Below are positions 50,609 to 58,615 of a DNA stretch of 64,000 nucleotides, piece by piece. The notes below the pieces were generated by a model. That model saw nothing but the letters and a program-made list of their open reading frames with translations. It was not told the origin of the DNA and did not search any database. Source of the DNA: Parafrankia irregularis (lineage in GTDB: Bacteria > Actinomycetota > Actinomycetes > Frankiales > Frankiaceae); NCBI RefSeq assembly GCF_001536285.1, contig NZ_FAOZ01000036.1, forward strand, positions 1 through 64,000, read 5' to 3'. The first letter of the stretch is position 1; every line of letters begins with the position of its first letter. The position numbers were made by a program, and so were the translations under genes.

Positions 50609-51559
50609 TCAGCCGGCGGCGACCGGGGTGGGCTGCTGTGCCTCGCGGGCGGCCCGGCGGGCCGCTGCGGCGGCCTTCTTCTCCGCCTGGCGGGTGGCGA
50701 GCGCGTCGAGACCGTTCATGAAGACGCCGATGTCCGCCTGTGCCTTCGCGGCCTCGCCTGACAGCCCCTCCAGGCTGAACAGCTTCCAGTGCCGCAGGAT
50801 GGGCGCGACCACGTCGTCGTGGTGGATCCGCAGGTCGTAGATGCCGGACTGGGCGATGTAGCGGGCCTTGCGGCCGAAGTCCCGGATGCCGGTGCCGGGC
50901 ATCTCGAACTTCATCAGCTCGTCCCGGATGATCGGCAGCAGGCGCTCCGGGGCCAGTTCCAGCGCCGCGGCGACCAGGTTCCGATAGAAGATCATGTGGA
51001 GGTTCTCGTCCGCGGCGACGCGGCTGAGCAGCTTCTCGGCGAAGGGCTCGCCGGTCACGCGCCCGGTGTTGCGGTGGCTGACCCGGGTCGCCAGCTCCTG
51101 GAACGACACGTAGGTCATCGCCTCCAGCGCGGTCTTCGCCCCGGAGTCGTAGCCGCGCTGCATCTGCAGCATCCGGTCGCGCTCCAGCGTCACCGGGTCG
51201 ACCGCGCGGGTCACCAGCAGATAGTCCCGCATCGCCATCGCGTGGCGGCCCTCTTCGGCGGTCCAGCGGCCGACCCACGTCCCCCACGCGCCGTCCCGCC
51301 CGAACGCGACCGCGATCTCGCGGTGATAGCTGGGCAGGTTGTCCTCGGTGAGGAGGTTGACCTCGAAGGCCATCTGGGCCGCCTCGGAGAGCACGGACTG
51401 CTCCGGGGCCCACGGCGTCGTGTCGAAGTCACGGCCCTGGCTCCACGGGACGTACTCGTGTGGCATCCACTCCGCGGCGATGCTCAGGTGCCGGTTGACG
51501 TTCGCCTCCGCGACCGGCTCAAGTTCGCGCAACAGGTCGATGTCCGTAGGGGATCCCAT
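50609..51559 (-). CDS. acyl-ACP desaturase (DesA-like, di-iron)
   Basis: The 316-aa soluble ferritin-like di-iron enzyme introduces a double bond into acyl-ACP. Iron ligand motifs are EVNLLTEDNLPSYH, WTAEEGRHAMAMRDYL (E-E-x2-H) and AADENLHMIFYRNL (D-E-x2-H), as in plant-type stearoyl-ACP desaturases and mycobacterial DesA1. The Ala/Lys-rich C-terminus (AEKKAAAAARRAAREAQQ) is a helical tail. ATG 51559 (MGSPTDIDLL) is preferred on homology; ATG 51583 is also open and neither has a clear ribosome binding site. Confidence 0.93.
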   Translation of the reverse strand: MGSPTDIDLLRELEPVAEANVNRHLSIAAEWMPHEYVPWSQGRDFDTTPWAPEQSVLSEAAQMAFEVNLLTEDNLPSYHREIAVAFGRDGAWGTWVGRWTAEEGRHAMAMRDYLLVTRAVDPVTLERDRMLQMQRGYDSGAKTALEAMTYVSFQELATRVSHRNTGRVTGEPFAEKLLSRVAADENLHMIFYRNLVAAALELAPERLLPIIRDELMKFEMPGTGIRDFGRKARYIAQSGIYDLRIHHDDVVAPILRHWKLFSLEGLSGEAAKAQADIGVFMNGLDALATRQAEKKAAAAARRAAREAQQPTPVAAG

Positions 51560-51748
51560 AGATGAACTCTGACATCGCTCCATGATTCGTGGCCATGGCC
51601 GCGCGGAGTGGAATCCGGTCCTAAAACTGTCTCCAGGGAACAGTTTTCGTGGGCTACCTTCCGATCGGTCAGGGGACTTCTGCCTGCACGGGACAACCCG
51701 CGGCCCGGGTTGGGGAAACCCGGGCCGGTCCGCCGCGACCGGGACGCC

Positions 51749-51888
51749 TTCGCGGTGCCCGGGATGCCTTCGCGGTGCCCGGGATGCCTTCGCGGTGCCC
51801 GGGGCGGCTTCGCGGTGCCCGGGATGCCTTCGCGGTGCCCGGGGCGGCTTCGCGGTGCCCGAGATGTCTTCGCGGTGCCCGGGGCGGC
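51749..51888. repeat. 20-bp tandem repeat, 7 copies
   Basis: Seven contiguous 20-bp units of TTCGCGGTGCCCGGGATGCC and the variant ...GGGGCGGC alternate and end on the first base of the tmk stop codon. Units are not separated by unique spacers, so this is a VNTR and not a CRISPR array. Confidence 0.95.
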
Positions 51889-52562
51889 TAGAACGACTGC
51901 GACGACTGGAGCGCCCGGGTCGACCCGGACAGCAGCGCGTCCAGAACGGCCTCGGCCCCGGTTGCCCGGTCCGCGACTATCCAGGGGGCGACCCAGCCGC
52001 CAGCCGCCAGGCCGCGGTAGACGGCGGCGCAGCGCTCCTGGAGACCCTCGTCGCGCTCGAACGTGTCCAGCGCGCGGGTGGCGTCGCCGACGGCGCGCTG
52101 GCGGGCCGACGCGCGGGCCGTCTCAACCGGGACGTCCAGCAGCACCTGGAGATCCGGCCGCGGCAGGCGCAGGGCGGTCAACTCCAGCTCGGCGATCCAC
52201 GCCAGGAACTCGGGCCGTTCGTCGGCCGGCAGACGGGCGGCGCCGTACGCGGCGTTGGAAGCCAGGTAGCGGTCGACCAGGAGGACGTCGTGCCCGGCCG
52301 CGCGGGCGGCGAGCTCGGGCAGCGCGTTCGCCCGGTCGAGGGCGAACAGGACGGCCGTGGCCCGGGCCGATCCCGCGAGCCCGGCGAGGCGCTCGTCGCC
52401 GTCGAGCATCGCCCGCACGGCGGTGCCGAGCGGCCCGGCCTTGTAGCGGGGGAAGGAGAAGGTCGCGGCGGTGCGCCCGGCCGCGGTCAGGGCCTCGACG
52501 AGACGGGAGGTGAGAGTGTGCTTTCCCGCGCCGTCGACGCCCTCGATCGCGACGATCATCAT
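51888..52562 (-). CDS. tmk: thymidylate kinase
   Basis: Tmk phosphorylates dTMP to dTDP. The 224-aa protein shows the P-loop IEGVDGAGKHTLTSRLVEAL (about 6-25), FSFPRYKAGPLG, the dTMP-binding LLVDRYLASNAAYGAARL (D-R-Y, about 95-112) and PDLQVLLDVPVE. The P-loop has His where Ser is usual (GKHT); M. tuberculosis Tmk similarly carries Arg (GKRT), and the overall sequence resembles that enzyme. ATG 52562 lies after GGCGGGGGC. The 3' end runs into a 20-bp tandem repeat. Confidence 0.95.
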   Translation of the reverse strand: MMIVAIEGVDGAGKHTLTSRLVEALTAAGRTAATFSFPRYKAGPLGTAVRAMLDGDERLAGLAGSARATAVLFALDRANALPELAARAAGHDVLLVDRYLASNAAYGAARLPADERPEFLAWIAELELTALRLPRPDLQVLLDVPVETARASARQRAVGDATRALDTFERDEGLQERCAAVYRGLAAGGWVAPWIVADRATGAEAVLDALLSGSTRALQSSQSF

Positions 52563-52799
52563 GCTGCCGCCCCCGCGCCGGCGAAGGCCCTCCGCTGCTC
52601 GATCCTGCTCATAAGGCCGCCAGCCTAGCCCCAGTGGTGTCATCTGGACGCCCGCCTGGTGCGGCACCTCAGGAACGTCCAGGCGGGCGAGACCGGGTGC
52701 TTCAGGTCCGCGCCCGTAAGCGCCGCGCCGATCTCAGCCGCCGCGCCGATCTCGGCAGCCGCTCCGGGCGGCCGCTGGCTCCGAGCTGCCGCTGGCACC

Positions 52800-52995
52800 G
52801 GGGGGCGGAGTTCCCCTCAAGAGGGACAAAAGGGGCCCAGATTCGCCTGGCAACCCGCAAGAAAGAAGGATTCTGGTCGTCGGCACGACCAAAATCGTTC
52901 ACTCTTGCGACCCGCCGACCCGCCGACCCGCCGACCCGGCCCACTCGGTCACCGAGCGGAGGTCCGGCCGCGTCCGTGGAGCGCGAACGTCCAAA
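52800..52995 (-). repeat. dispersed hairpin repeat, family A copy 5
   Basis: The hairpin at 52856-52907 has GCAAG/CTTGC outer arms and TTCTGGTCGT/ACGACCAAAA inner arms. The left flank GACAAAAGGGGCCCAGATTCG and the right flank GACCCGCCGACC, GGAGGTCCGGCCGCGTCCGT match copies 4 and 6. It occupies most of the 446-base gap between tmk and the amidohydrolase. Confidence 0.78.
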
Positions 52996-53008
52996 CTCAC
53001 TGACCAGA

Positions 53009-54400
53009 TCATCTCTTCGAAGACCGGCTTCGGGCTGCCGCCGGGGCGAGCTGTGCCGGGGCCGGCTGCGTTTCCGTTTCCTCAGGCTGTGCTCCCTCCG
53101 GCTGCGCCGCCGTCGGCTGTGCTCTCTCCGGCCGCGTCTCCGCCGGCCGTGTCGTGTCCGCGGTCGTGGTCGCGGTTGCGGTTGCGGTCGGGAGGCGTGA
53201 GGCCGTGACCGCCGCGGTCTCCCGGCCCGGCTCGTCCAGCCGGTAGACGCGGCGGGCGTTGCCGACGCCGATCATCTCCGCCAGCCGGGTGGCGTCCTGC
53301 TCGGTCCAGTCGCCGTCGGCGATCCCGTCCGCCAGCACGGTCGACAGCGCCCGGCGGAACAGCAGCGAGCCGAGCAGGTAGAGCTCGCCGAGCCCGAACG
53401 CGTCGGTGGAGAAGAGGAACCTGCTGAACGGGACCAGCTCGAGCGCCTCGCCCAGCAGCACCGGGGCGCGGCGCCCGAGATTCTGGAGGGCGAGCCCGAC
53501 GTCCATGTGCACGGTGGGCAGGATCTGGGCCAGGTAGCCGGCCTCGCGGTGGTAGGGGTAGCAGTGCAGGAGCATCACCGGCACCCCGGTCGGTGCGAGC
53601 GCCCGCAGCAGGCCGGTGAGCAGCAGCGGGTTGCAGCGGTCGAGGTCGAGATCGGCGTCGCCGTAGCCGACGTGGATCTGGATGGGCAGGCCGGCGTCCA
53701 CCCCGGTCCAGATCAGGAACGCGTGCAGCAGCGGGTTCGCCAACCGGATGGGTACTCCCCGCCGGATCAGGGCCATCCAGTCCCGGACCGCGGCGGTGAC
53801 CTCGCGGTCGGTCGGCCGAGCGGCCGGCAGCGCGAGGCCCACCCGGTAGGCGGCGACGGACTTCAGCCCCACCGTCGTCGGGCTCGCCCCGGCGATCCGT
53901 TCGCGGATTGTGTCGGCGAAGTGGTTGACGCCGAGCTGACCGGTGACGATGTCGACCGCCAGGGTCTCGGCGAGCCGTTCGAGCCTCAGGATGTCGTGGC
54001 CGGTCGCGTCGCAGGCGACGGCGAGCTCACCCGCTGACATCAGCGGTTCCGGCAGGTAGCCGGCGTCGACGCAGAAGGCGCCGATCCCGGCCGCGCGCAG
54101 GAACCGCCGGTTGACCTCCTCCACACCGAGCTCCCCGCGGCGCGCCAGATAGTCCTCCGGGCTGCTGCGCGGGGCGAGGTCGAGGACGGGAGCGCACCAG
54201 CGCCGCACGGCGAAGCCGACATGACTGTCGAAGAGCGTGGTGCCGGCCGGGGCGGGCTCGTCGGACTCGGTGAGCATGCGCTCGAAGTCCGGACGGCTGA
54301 GGTCGCGGGTGAGCAGCCCGTGGCAGTGATGGTCCACCAGGGAGAGGTTCTCCACGAAGGGCAGCACCTCATGATCGTGCCCGGGTTCCGGGGAGGACAC
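53009..54400 (-). CDS. amidohydrolase family protein (TIM-barrel, COG2159-like)
   Basis: The 463-aa protein begins with the metal-binding HxH of NLSLVDHHCHGLLTRDL (about 20). Later come LPIQIHVGYGDADLDL, VMLLHCYPYHREAGYLAQI (candidate ligand His) and FLFSTDAFGLGE (catalytic Asp), in the order of amidohydrolase-2 enzymes. The last 75 residues are a disordered Pro/Gln/Glu/Thr tail with QPEGAQPEE repeats. GTG 54400 is chosen because homology starts right after it, although its spacing to GGGAG is short. The open frame continues to 54748 without conserved sequence. The reaction is unknown. Confidence 0.8.
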   Translation of the reverse strand: MSSPEPGHDHEVLPFVENLSLVDHHCHGLLTRDLSRPDFERMLTESDEPAPAGTTLFDSHVGFAVRRWCAPVLDLAPRSSPEDYLARRGELGVEEVNRRFLRAAGIGAFCVDAGYLPEPLMSAGELAVACDATGHDILRLERLAETLAVDIVTGQLGVNHFADTIRERIAGASPTTVGLKSVAAYRVGLALPAARPTDREVTAAVRDWMALIRRGVPIRLANPLLHAFLIWTGVDAGLPIQIHVGYGDADLDLDRCNPLLLTGLLRALAPTGVPVMLLHCYPYHREAGYLAQILPTVHMDVGLALQNLGRRAPVLLGEALELVPFSRFLFSTDAFGLGELYLLGSLLFRRALSTVLADGIADGDWTEQDATRLAEMIGVGNARRVYRLDEPGRETAAVTASRLPTATATATTTADTTRPAETRPERAQPTAAQPEGAQPEETETQPAPAQLAPAAARSRSSKR

Positions 54401-54410
54401 ACTCCCAGGC

Positions 54411-54517
54411 TGTGGACAACTTGTGGATGACCGCGGTTCGCCTGGGGATATCCACGCCCGGAGGAGTGGTCTGTCCCTGCTGGCCGGGGGTTTCCGACAT
54501 CGGCACCTGTGGATGGC
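54411..54517. promoter_or_regulatory. cluster of DnaA-box-like sites
   Basis: The perfect actinobacterial DnaA box TTGTCCACA (minus strand of 54411-54419) is followed by TCATCCACA (minus, 54422-54430), ATATCCACG (plus, 54448-54456) and CCATCCACA (minus, 54509-54517). They lie in the divergent promoter region of the amidohydrolase and pyruvate carboxylase genes. This 617-base gap also holds the 11-bp repeat below and otherwise shows no gene. Confidence 0.5.
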
Positions 54518-54529
54518 TGCCCGCCGGGA

Positions 54530-54573
54530 CGACCGCACGGCGACCGCGCGGCGACCGTGCGGCGACCGCACGG
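54530..54573. repeat. 11-bp tandem repeat, 4 copies
   Basis: Four contiguous units of CGACCG(C/T)(A/G)CGG-type 11-mers (CGACCGCACGG, CGACCGCGCGG, CGACCGTGCGG, CGACCGCACGG). Confidence 0.9.
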
Positions 54574-55017
54574 CGGCTGCGGGGCGGTGCGGCGCGGCCG
54601 CGGGGGGCGGGTGGCGCGGGTACCGGGGCGGGAACGGTGTGGCTGCGGGGGCGGGCGTCGGCGAGCGTGGGGCGCGCCGAGCCGGAGCGTCACCGATGTT
54701 TGACATGTTTCCTGTCGCCTTGTCGGCAGACGCATGCTCGTCGAGCATGGGGTGGCGCGCCTGGACGGCGGGCCCGGGCGGTCGGCGGGCCGTTTCGGGG
54801 TCGGTCGGTGGGCGGCGCGGGAACCCCTGTTGTTCCGTAGTTGTGGCATCTTCGCGGGTGAGGGGGTATCCATACCGGGCCGGCGGGGTGGTGCCTCGTT
54901 CCAGGCGACGAAATGTATGTCACTAATCTTGGCGCTCGCCGGCCAAACAGTCGAAAATCGACGGACTCCCTCGGTCCGTGCGGGACGTTCCGGGGCACAT
55001 TCCATGAGGAGCCGCGC

Positions 55018-58000
55018 GTGCGCAAGGTGCTTGTGGCAAACCGCAGTGAGATCGCGGTCCGGGTGTTCCGAGCCGCGTATGAGCTGGGGCTGCGCACCGT
55101 CGCGGTCTACACCCCGGAGGATGTGTCGGCGCTGCACCGGACGAAGGCGTCCGAGGCGTACGAGCTGTGCGAGCCGGGGCATCCCGTACGGGGATATCTG
55201 GACATCGACGCGCTGCTGCGGGTCGCGAAGATCGCCGATGCGGACACGCTGCATCCGGGCTATGGGTTCCTGTCGGAGTCGGCGGTGCTCGCGGAGGCCT
55301 GCGCGGCGGCCGGTGTCACGTTCGTCGGCCCGCCGCCGGCGGTCCTGCGGTTGACCGGTGACAAGGTGGCGGCGCGCAACGCGGCGATCGCGGCGGGCCT
55401 GCCGGTGCTGCGGGCCTCGGAGCCGCTGCCGGACGGCACCGGTTTCGCGGCGGCGGCCGAGGCGGTCGGCTTCCCGCTGTTCGTGAAGGCGTCCGGTGGT
55501 GGCGGTGGGCGTGGCCTGCGCCGGGTCGAGCGGCCGGAGGACCTGGCCGACGCGGTGACCAGCGCGTCGCGCGAGGCGGCTGCGGCCTTCGGCGACGGGA
55601 CGGTGTTCCTGGAGCAGGCCGTGGACCGGCCCCGCCATGTCGAGGTGCAGATCCTCGCCGATGCCTACGGCAACGTGATCCACCTGTTCGAGCGGGACTG
55701 CTCCGTGCAGCGCCGGCACCAGAAGGTCGTGGAGATCGCGCCGGCACCGGCGCTGGACTCCGGTGTGCGCGACGCGCTGTGTGACGCGGCGGTGCGGTTC
55801 GCCCGGCACGTGGGCTACGTCAACGCCGGCACGGTGGAGTTCCTGGTGGGCGCGGACGGCACGTTCACCTTCATGGAGATGAACCCGCGCATCCAGGTGG
55901 AGCACACGGTGACCGAGGAGGTCACCGGGGTCGACATCGTCGGCGCACAGCTGCGGATCGCGGCCGGGGAGAGCCTGGCCGATCTGAACCTGTCGCAGGA
56001 GTCCGTCTCGCTGCGGGGGACGGCGATCCAGTGCCGGGTGACCACGGAGGACCCCTCCGACGGATTCCGGCCCGACACCGGAACGATCACCTTCTACCAG
56101 TCGCCGGGCGGGCCCGGAGTACGCCTGGACGGTGCCACCTATCCGGGTGCTGAGGTCAGCCCCTACTTTGATTCGCTGCTGGTCAAGCTGACCGCGCGTG
56201 GCGCGACGCTGGAGAAGGCGTCGCGGCGGGCGCGCCGTGCCCTGAAGGAGTTCAGGGTGCGCGGAGTACGGACCAACATCGAGTTCCTCACCAGCCTGCT
56301 GGCCGATCCCGACTTCCTGGCCGGCGGGGTGACGACGTCCTTCATCGACGAGCGGCCGGGGCTGCTGAGCGCCGCCGATGACAGCGACGCGACCAGCCGC
56401 ATGCTGGCCCGGCTCGCCGAGAGCACGGTGAACGGCCACGCCCGGCCCGCGGGCGGCGCGCTGACGGACCCGCGCACCATGCTGCCGCCGCTGTCCGCCG
56501 ACACCCCGGCCTCGGGCTCGCGGCAGCGCCTCGTCGCCCTCGGCCCGGCCGGCTGGGCCGCCGACCTGCGGGCCCGCACCGAGCTCGCGGTCACCGACAC
56601 CACGCTGCGCGACGCGCACCAGTCGCTGCTGGCGACCCGGCTGCGCAGCTTCGACATCCTGGCCGCCGCCCCGGTGTTCGCCGAGGCGACACCGGGCCTG
56701 CTGAGCCTGGAGTGCTGGGGCGGGGCCACCTACGACGTGGCGCTGCGTTTCCTGTCCGAGGACCCGTGGGAGCGGCTCGCCGCCCTGCGCGCGGCGGTGC
56801 CGAACATCTGCCTGCAGATGCTGCTGCGCGGCCGCAACGCCGTCGGCTACACCCCCTACCCCGACGACGTCGTCCGCGCGTTCGTCGCCGAGGCCGCCGC
56901 GACCGGCCTCGACATCTTCCGGATCTTCGACGCGCTCAACGACATCGAGCAGATGCGCCCCGCGATCGAGGCCGTCCTGGAGACCGGCACGGCGATCGCC
57001 GAAGGCACCCTGTGCTACACCGGCGACCTCACCAACCCGGGTGAGCGGATCTACACCCTCGACTACTACCTGCGCCTCGCCGAGCAGCTCGTCGACGCCG
57101 GCGTGCACCTGCTCGCGATCAAGGACATGGCCGGCCTGCTGCGCCCCGCCGCCGCCCACCAGCTCGTCACCGCGCTGCGGGAACGGTTCGACCTGCCCGT
57201 CCACCTGCACACCCACGACACCGCCGGCGGGCAGCTCGCGACCCTGCTGGCCGCGTCCGCGGCCGGGGTCGACGCGGTCGACGCCGCCGCCGCGCCGATG
57301 TCCGGCGGTACCAGCCAGCCGAACCTGTCCGCGCTCGTCGCCGCCACCGACCACACCGACCGCGCCACCGGCATCCCCCTGCCCGCCCTGTCCGCGATGG
57401 AGGCGTACTGGGAGGCGGTCCGTGACCTGTATGTGCCGTTCGAGGCCGGGCTGCGTGCCCCGACCGGTGCGGTCTACCGGCACGAGATCCCCGGCGGGCA
57501 GCTGACGAACCTGCGCCAGCAGGCCATCTCGCTGGGCCTCGGCGACCGCTGGACGGAGGTCACCGAGTGCTACGCCGTCGCCAACGAGCTGCTCGGCAAG
57601 CCCATCAAGGTCACCCCCACCTCCAAGGTCGTCGGCGACCTCGCCCTCTACATCGCCGGCGGCTCCGTCGACGTCGACCGGCTGCGTGACCACCCCGAGG
57701 AGTACGACCTGCCCGCGAGCGTCCTCGGCTACCTCGCCGGGGAGCTGGGCACCCCGCCCGCCGGGTTCGCCGAGCCGTTCCGCGAGCGGGCACTGGCCGG
57801 GCGCCACCCCGAACCACCGGCCGCCGCCCTCGCCCCCGACGACGCCGCCGCCATCGCCGACCCCGGCGCCACCCGGCGCGCGGCTCTGTCCCGGCTGCTG
57901 TTCCCCGGCCCGTGGAAGGACTACACCCAGGCCGTCGCCGCCTACGGTGACTCCTCCGTCATCCCCACCGAGGCGTTCCTGTTCGGCCTGCAGCCCGGCC

Positions 58001-58401
58001 GCCCCGCCCACGTCTTCCTCGAACCCGGCGTCGAGATCATCGTCGAGCTCGAGACCATCGGGGAGCCCGACGACGCCGGCATGCGCACCCTCTACCTGCG
58101 CGTCAACGGCCAGCCCCGGCCCGTCCGGGTCCGGGACAAGTCCATCACCACCACCGCCGCGGCCGCCCGGCGCACCGACCCAGGCAACCCCGGCCACGTC
58201 GGCGCCGGCCTGCCCGGCATCGTCACCTTCGCCGTCGCCGTCGGCGACACCGTCGAGAAGGGCCAGAAGCTCGCCGTCATCGAGGCCATGAAGATGGAGG
58301 CCGCCGTGACCAGCCCCGCCGCCGGCACCGTCACCGAGCTTGTCCGCACCAGCGGCGAGTCCGTCGAGGTCGGCGACCTGCTGCTGGTACTGGGCTCCTG
58401 A
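55018..58401 (+). CDS. pyc: pyruvate carboxylase
   Basis: The 1127-aa multidomain enzyme makes oxaloacetate from pyruvate and bicarbonate (anaplerosis). The biotin carboxylase domain spans about 1-450 (KVLVANRSEIAVRVFRAA, ASGGGGGRGLRRV, ERDCSVQRRHQKVVE, EMNPRIQVEHTVTEEVTG). The carboxyltransferase domain spans about 525-800 (DTTLRDAHQSLLATRLR, GRNAVGYTPYPDDVV, HLHTHDTAGGQ with metal-binding His). The PYC/OADA domain comes next, and the biotinyl domain ends the protein with Lys1092 in EAMKMEAAVTSP. GTG 55018 lies six bases after GAGGAG (55006-55011). The order is that of the single-chain alpha4 type, and the length matches the family. Confidence 0.98.
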   Translation: MRKVLVANRSEIAVRVFRAAYELGLRTVAVYTPEDVSALHRTKASEAYELCEPGHPVRGYLDIDALLRVAKIADADTLHPGYGFLSESAVLAEACAAAGVTFVGPPPAVLRLTGDKVAARNAAIAAGLPVLRASEPLPDGTGFAAAAEAVGFPLFVKASGGGGGRGLRRVERPEDLADAVTSASREAAAAFGDGTVFLEQAVDRPRHVEVQILADAYGNVIHLFERDCSVQRRHQKVVEIAPAPALDSGVRDALCDAAVRFARHVGYVNAGTVEFLVGADGTFTFMEMNPRIQVEHTVTEEVTGVDIVGAQLRIAAGESLADLNLSQESVSLRGTAIQCRVTTEDPSDGFRPDTGTITFYQSPGGPGVRLDGATYPGAEVSPYFDSLLVKLTARGATLEKASRRARRALKEFRVRGVRTNIEFLTSLLADPDFLAGGVTTSFIDERPGLLSAADDSDATSRMLARLAESTVNGHARPAGGALTDPRTMLPPLSADTPASGSRQRLVALGPAGWAADLRARTELAVTDTTLRDAHQSLLATRLRSFDILAAAPVFAEATPGLLSLECWGGATYDVALRFLSEDPWERLAALRAAVPNICLQMLLRGRNAVGYTPYPDDVVRAFVAEAAATGLDIFRIFDALNDIEQMRPAIEAVLETGTAIAEGTLCYTGDLTNPGERIYTLDYYLRLAEQLVDAGVHLLAIKDMAGLLRPAAAHQLVTALRERFDLPVHLHTHDTAGGQLATLLAASAAGVDAVDAAAAPMSGGTSQPNLSALVAATDHTDRATGIPLPALSAMEAYWEAVRDLYVPFEAGLRAPTGAVYRHEIPGGQLTNLRQQAISLGLGDRWTEVTECYAVANELLGKPIKVTPTSKVVGDLALYIAGGSVDVDRLRDHPEEYDLPASVLGYLAGELGTPPAGFAEPFRERALAGRHPEPPAAALAPDDAAAIADPGATRRAALSRLLFPGPWKDYTQAVAAYGDSSVIPTEAFLFGLQPGRPAHVFLEPGVEIIVELETIGEPDDAGMRTLYLRVNGQPRPVRVRDKSITTTAAAARRTDPGNPGHVGAGLPGIVTFAVAVGDTVEKGQKLAVIEAMKMEAAVTSPAAGTVTELVRTSGESVEVGDLLLVLGS

Positions 58402-58440
58402 GCTCCTGAGCTACTGACACGCGCGGACGCCTGCTCGCGG

Positions 58441-58615
58441 GGCCATATCGGCAATTCACCTCAACAGCAGCAAAAAGGCTTGGCGAGCCGCAAGAAGTGA
58501 GGATTTTGGTCGTTGGATCGACCAAAATCCTTCACTCTTGCGACTCGCCAAACCGGGCTGCCGGCCGCCCGGCCGCCCGGAGGTCCCGGCCGCGTTCGTG
58601 GAGCGGTCAGGCGGT
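58441..58615 (-). repeat. dispersed hairpin repeat, family A copy 6
   Basis: The hairpin at 58490-58541 has outer arms GCAAG/CTTGC and a perfect inner 12-bp stem GGATTTTGGTCG/CGACCAAAATCC around TTGGAT. The left flank GGCAATTCACCTCAACAGCAG and the right flank GACTCGCCAAACCGGGCTGC, GGCCGCGTTCGTGGAGCG match copies 4 and 5. It fills the gap between convergent pyc and the GT2 gene and may also act as their terminator. Confidence 0.8.

Noticed and set aside
51749-51888. Possible CRISPR array
   Set aside because: Units are contiguous with no unique spacers, only 20 bp long, and no cas genes are present in the window.
51608-52513. Plus-strand open frame encoding FAVPGMPSRCPG-type repeats
   Set aside because: The repeats are the 20-bp VNTR read in frame and the remainder is antisense to tmk.
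54040-58197. A 1385-residue open frame on the minus strand opposite pyruvate carboxylase
   Set aside because: It is the mirror of a strongly GC3-biased real gene: composition keeps the antisense frame open, and its translation is Gly/Arg/Val-rich with no domain.
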